DNA of 64,000 bases from Austropuccinia psidii (Eukaryota; Basidiomycota; Pucciniomycetes; Pucciniales; Sphaerophragmiaceae). Where the stretch lies: contig JALGQZ010000018.1 of assembly GCA_023105745.1 (NCBI GenBank), positions 13,268,273 to 13,332,272 of the forward strand, read 5' to 3'. The translations under genes were made by a program, and so were the position numbers. The notes beneath the pieces were generated by a model. That model had not been told where the DNA came from. It saw nothing but the letters and a program-made list of their open reading frames with translations, and did no database searches. Below, piece after piece: positions 59,013-64,000 of the stretch (position 1 is the first letter of the stretch; each line of letters opens with the position of its first letter).

Positions 59013-59717
59013 TTAAAAATATCTCTTTGGTTATTTTATTCTTGATAAAACTATAACTAAAGAAGTGAAATCTTATAATTCAGATTATATATTTGTAATA
59101 ACTAATAATTTACTCTATTATATAAGACTTTTGCCTTATGATTTCTCTAAAAGATACAAATTTATCCAAAGAAATTTCTCAATCATATTTTCAAATAAAT
59201 TAGTAGCCTTTTTTATTATTAAATTTAATGTATGAATTTTTTTAAGCTATAGAAACTGTTTAGGAATATACCTTTTTTGTGAGCTATTGTATCAAATAAA
59301 TATTATGATTGAATTCTTCCCTGAATTGCTATATTTATATATATAGCTGTTTTATATAAGATTTATCTCTTCACGGTTTGTGTAATCAATCCTTTTATGA
59401 GGTATAGTTATATTCTTTATAAGTGGGTAAATATCATCATTTTCCACATATAACTGTCTCATTAGCATATTGTGTATTTCTTATTATTATGACTGTCAGT
59501 GACTATAATGATAATCAAATAATTCTATCTTATTTTAATTATTAAGAGTTTTATTATTAAATTCTTCAATAATGACATTATTTCATATAATCATATTTGG
59601 AATATTTATATTAACTTGTGGCTATAAGAATTAATCTTATCATATTCCTACTCAGGAAAGTCTTAGTACTATTGATTACTATCAATATTATCAGGATTTT
59701 GATAGAAAAACCTTACA

Positions 59718-61224
59718 AGTGGGAGATAAATGAAGTTATTTTTGTTAGAAAACTTTCCTATCTGAGCTAAAAAGTCTTTATAATCCTTATTTATTACTTT
59801 CAAGCTCAAATATTTAGATTAATTTAAGACTACCAATTTTGGCTTGGCTGAAAAATCTTAAAACCTGGAGTTTAAAATAATCCAATCATACTTGAGCCTA
59901 AATAATATGTAGGTATTCAGAGCCATTTTAACTTGCATATTTTCTAATATTGATATTGAAGTGTCCTTTTTGAAGAGAGTGTTTATATATATTACATTGT
60001 AAGGAGAATTATATTGAGTTTTATTTCCAAATTTTGAATAATATTTTTCTTTTTTGAAGATAAATGTCAAAAAAAACTTCTCATTTGTGGATTTTTGCTT
60101 TAATAAAGTGATGAATTTGTCTCCTATGAATTAATTTGTAAGTTTATTAAAAGTAATCTCCCTGAAATTGTCTTTTTATGGAAGAAAATTCATTCTATGT
60201 ATACTTTAAGTATTATTTGAGCTTGTTGGAGAAATTCGATTCTTTATATAACATGATAACCAAGAATTTCTTTGAATGGTATATGGATCTCTAAGCATTT
60301 CATTCCTTATCATGATCAAATTTAAAAAAGGCTTTTGACTTAATTTATTTTACATAAACTCACTACAATCAGATATATTCTTAAAATCAATAATCTCATA
60401 TTATTTTAACCTTTCAAGAATCTTCCTTTGTGGAGAAGGTTTTGGATTTGGGGAACATGAATTCCCAGAAATGTCTTATATTATTAAAGTTATCATCATA
60501 TTAAATTTTTTTGAGGTACAAACCAGTTTTTCTTGAATAAAAGTCTCAAAAAATGAAGTTTGGATTGGGTAATCAGGTTTAAATTAATCAATATTTTGAT
60601 CAATAGCTCACATTTTAATTTTTAATCATGATTTCCCTTATCAAAATCAAAGAATTCAATAATAAAATTTATATTTGATTCATTATTCATGATTTTATTT
60701 ATTCTTTGAAAAATCAGATTTAATGAGAAAATAACAATACTGCTTTCTGGAACTTTGTGTTTGCAATTTCAAAAATCAATATAAATAAATAAGGTCTTTA
60801 TAATTTATTGATAATTATTTATGGCTTGGGAAGGAGTTTTTTCACCTAAATTTAAACCAAGATTGATTCTTCTTTTTATGAGAAGTATCAAAAATTCAAA
60901 AATTATCAATTTATTTATGATCAGGTTCCATAATAGAGGAAAATTGATTATTTTTATTTTCATTATTATATTACAACTATCTTCTATGAAATTATTTTAG
61001 GGATTCCTTTGAATTATAACTTTATTAATTGGCTGAATTATGATGTAATAGGTTTGGTTTTTTATTTCTTAATTTATTACTATAATCAAGTTTATTCACA
61101 AATATAAGATCATCTTAAGATTTACCTTTGATTAAATTGAATTTTTTTCTTATTTTATAGAAAATAAAATAAAATTGTGGAATAGGGAATATTATTCAAA
61201 GAGATTTTGATTAAACAGTAGATG
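59718..61224. other. AT-rich sequence without supported genes
   Basis: About 1.5 kb between the solo LTR A and the family B element. No frame above 70 codons looks real; the frame at 59858-60070 on the minus strand is lysine/asparagine-rich chance sequence. No RNA gene or repeat structure was identified. Confidence 0.35.
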
Positions 61225-63018
61225 TGTGAGCCTTAGAGTTATTTTTATATACCCAAAACATTACAAATAACAAATAATGTTATAATTATAAGTAAGTTTA
61301 TCAATATTATGAAAAATATATTGAGATATAGATATAAAATTTATATATAAAATGTAAATTTTCATTATAATTTAAGATTAAAACTGCATTGATATTTAAA
61401 ATTGTGAAAACAAATTTTTACTTGAAAAAGTTAAGTAAAAATAAATTTTCAACAAAAATTTTAAAATTAAAATATTTTTTGAAAAATTTAAATAAAACTT
61501 ACTATGACTTTTTATCAGATATATAAACATATGAAAATTATTTCACCATTGGATTCCTCATCAAAAATAAGGTGGGGTCACCTCTGGGTGGAATCTCTGT
61601 AACTCAACTCTAAATAACCTTAAATTAATTTTTTAGTATCTTCTGTATGAAAATTGAAATCTGTCAAATCCTTAATTGAATTCACACCACATGAGGTGTT
61701 AACCATCAATTTTTGTGTTAAAATTAAGGTGTGGTGTATAGCTTAGAAGTTATGAGGAGTTGAAGTATTTTCAATTGAAATGTCAAAATGTGTCTGTGTA
61801 TTACATAATTGACCATTGATTTAGATATGAGGTATCAATTATTGCAGATTTATACCATAAAAACTCAATTCAATTACATATTTAAGTTAAAATTATGATA
61901 CATGATGAGAAATTAATGGAAAAATAAATTGGAAAGATTAATTCTGGGGGGAAAGGAATCTTGGCTCCAAGGGTTCCAGACTCCCCCAAATTCTTTTCTG
62001 ACAAGTGTGGGTTGTCAAAATTCATGTTAAAGTTCATTACTTTTGGCCTGGAATTGTGTCATAGGGTCTGTGACTCAATTGATGATGAGTTTTTGCTACC
62101 AACAAGGGCAGTTTTAGCAGGAGCCAGGAGGGTAAAACTACCCTTAAGGTTAAAATGCCTTAGTAAAAACAATTTTAACTTATTTTGATGTCTCTTACAC
62201 ACATTCTGACATGTTTTGAAGGCTTGAAACCAGGTATCACTATAGGAATGGCTGATTTAATGATCCAAAATGGCTAAAACCAGCCCTTTTTTGGTTCAAA
62301 CCAGGGTTCAATGATGCCATGATTGACTTTTCTGTTTCAATAGTGTTCTTCATGGATGATGAAAGTAAATTTCACTTATGGAGTAAAAAAAGTGGTGGCT
62401 ATAAAAGAATGTCTTCTTTGTCCCACTTTTCTCATAATGTTAGAATCTTTTCCTTTTATAATTGGTTTAAGCACTGTTAACCCAATCAATAAAATACTCC
62501 AACCAGCTTTCTTAAGTCATTTTAAAGATTTTAAACACATGAAAAATCATTATAGGCATCATTTGTAACTTTCACAATCATTTTTACCTTTGAGCCACCC
62601 CATAAGTGAATTAAAGCATCTTTCATCACTATTAACTTTGTCATTTTATTTCCAAATTCACTCTGGTAACTTTTGGGTGTGTTTCCTCTTCAATAATAAT
62701 TTTAAATAATTTTTTCTTATATTGATTACCTGAAGCTCTTTTCTCAATCAATTCCAATTGAAATTGATCTTGAAGAAATTTCTTTTGTAGCCTTAAATAT
62801 CTCTGTAGAGTATTTCTAAATAAATTTTTATTGTTGGTAAAACAATATGTATTTATAATATTATTTTTTTATACTTATAAAGTAAAGAAAATAATTTGGT
62901 GTGTTTTCTCTTAAAACTCTTAAATTTTACTAGTTCTAATTGAATTGTACCTTATACAAATTTTGAGGACAGGAAGCATACTTGATTATTAATCAAAGTT
63001 ACATATCCAAACCTTGCA
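61225..63018 (+). repeat. 5' LTR of a family B retrotransposon (1794 bp)
   Basis: Starts TGTGAGCCTTAGAG and ends AACCTTGCA. It is homologous along its length to the solo LTR at 20164-21968. It is followed directly by TTTGTGGGCCGAGC, the counterpart of the candidate primer-binding block of family A. A short frame inside it (62356-62568) has a similar frame in the other B LTR (21309-21494). The element continues past the right edge, so the other LTR is not visible. Confidence 0.88.
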
Positions 63019-64000
63019 TTTGTGGGCCGAGCTGTGATATTTTACCTGTGAAATAATTTTTTTTAATTTTTTAATATTTTTTCTGATATTGAAAAATTTA
63101 AAAATCCACAAAAAATACTTAGAATTTGAAAAAAATCATAGAAAAGAAACCTTTTTAATATTTCAATTGAGGCTTTATTTTTTCATTTCTCTTTTGAAAA
63201 GTCTTTTTTTTACTTAATTACTTGCTTCTTTCATTAATTTTAGTGTCTGATAATGTGGTAAGAAAAGAAAATATTGAAGCAGAATCAACAGTTACTAGTA
63301 TCATCCCTGCAAGTACTGTTAATTCTGAAAATTATAGTACTGTTATTGTAGCTCAGAATAATCAACCAGAATTAATTAATTTGGACATTAGTCATACCCT
63401 CAAAAAAGCTAATAATCTGGCAAATAGTAAGTTTTTTGACATAAAATTACTATTTCAATATTTTTTCAATCATAAGTATGCCCTCAACCAGATCAGGATC
63501 AAGCTATAACCCCTCATGCAGCTCCCAAAAAGGTTCTAGATGTGATTATGGCAGAAGCTAATCAATTACAGCAGGACAAGAGTCAGTAAATAAAGACCAA
63601 ACTGAAAAATTATGCTATTCTGAAGCTGATAACACTGTTTTACCTCCAAAAAGAGCTGACACTTCCACAATAAGCCTCTTTGGACATAAGAAAAGGAAGC
63701 CAGAAGGCTTACAATAATGCATTGCAGCACAAAGAGTACTAGATCCTTGCAGATCTGTGGACAAACTGCATCAATTCTTACCTGACTGTGAGAAAGGTTT
63801 TGGGCCATCCCAACACTTGTAAGTTACTCAATGGATGGCATCCATTGATGGCAAAGAAAAACATCATGCTTTTAACAGAATAATGGAGTAACAACAACTC
63901 TCCCCCCCCAAGAAAGTGCCAAAAACAGCCCCTATAGCCAGAAGCAGAAATTCAAACCTGAAAAAGCAGCCACAAACTCAGAACAAGGGCAAAGGCATGG
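63019..64000 (+). pseudogene. Leader and gag start of the family B retrotransposon (truncated by window edge)
   Basis: After a leader of about 220 bp, a frame at 63222-63509 reads LVSDNVVRKENIEAESTVTS. After a GTAAGT-type donor near 63429 it loses similarity, and the frame resumes near 63482 (PQPDQDQAITPHAAPKKVLD), so a short intron or a frame break lies between. Further on, 63750-63990 encodes TQWMASIDGKEKHHAFN and a lysine/glutamine-rich tail, broken by stops. The tail resembles the lysine-rich part of the A gag at 4700-4850, which supports a common lineage. I read it as a Ty3/Gypsy-type gag; pol lies outside the window. Confidence 0.6.

Larger units (their letters stand above)
55185..59717 (+). 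mobile_element. Solo LTR of family A, split by MITE-2
   Basis: Starts TGTGAGCCATTAAGG and ends AAAACCTTACA. The flanking bases are AGTGC (55180-55184) and AGTGG (59718-59722), four of five identical. Subtracting MITE-2 leaves about 2.07 kb, close to an A LTR. The interior matches the A LTR on both sides of the insert, for example AACACTGGTAACTT-like and AGTCTTAGTACT-like blocks. No internal coding region is present, so this is a recombination product. Confidence 0.85.

Overview
The window reads as a repeat-dense, AT-rich fungal nuclear genome, most probably a rust fungus (Pucciniales). The best guess is Austropuccinia psidii (myrtle rust), because the Ty3/Gypsy gag of element E, the family B gag at the right edge and the MULE transposase all match the protein style I associate with that species. 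This is recognition from memory, not a database result. Short GT-AG introns of 72-78 bp in the transposase gene support a basidiomycete. Only one convincing host gene is visible: an intronless HAD-superfamily phosphatase on the minus strand at 13395-14306. No tRNA, rRNA or CRISPR was seen.

Layout. 1-1317: unclassified sequence with a small coding-like remnant. 1318-12209: element A-plus, a complete but heavily mutated Ty3/Gypsy chromovirus-like LTR retrotransposon of 10.9 kb with unusually long LTRs (about 2.14 kb). 12210-15452: the gene island. 15453-54519: a 39-kb nest built on one minus-strand copy of the same family (A-minus). Its 3' LTR is split by a 7.4-kb non-coding TIR element (D), which itself carries a solo LTR (B) with a perfect target duplication. 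Its internal region holds a solo LTR C (perfect duplication), an unidentified insert of about 1.45 kb inside integrase, and a solo LTR A in the leader. Its 5' LTR is split by a 14-kb Mutator-like transposon (F) and by a 1.04-kb non-autonomous relative (MITE-1). F is in turn broken by a near-intact chromovirus (E, 38454-48269) inserted antisense into its transposase gene with a perfect 5-bp duplication. 55185-59717: a solo LTR A carrying a second F-related non-autonomous element (MITE-2). 61225-64000: a family B element that runs off the right edge.

How the parts relate. Families A, B and C share LTR ends (TGTGAGCC-like start, CCTTACA-like end) and long LTRs, so they look like one lineage. F encodes a transposase with a FAR1/WRKY-type finger, MULE DDE core, SWIM finger, AT-hooks, zinc knuckle and a C-terminal OTU-type cysteine protease domain. 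Its TIRs and subterminal module recur in MITE-1 and MITE-2, so F-like transposase probably moved them. E has only a few in-frame lesions and carries what looks like a textbook -1 programmed frameshift site between gag and pol.
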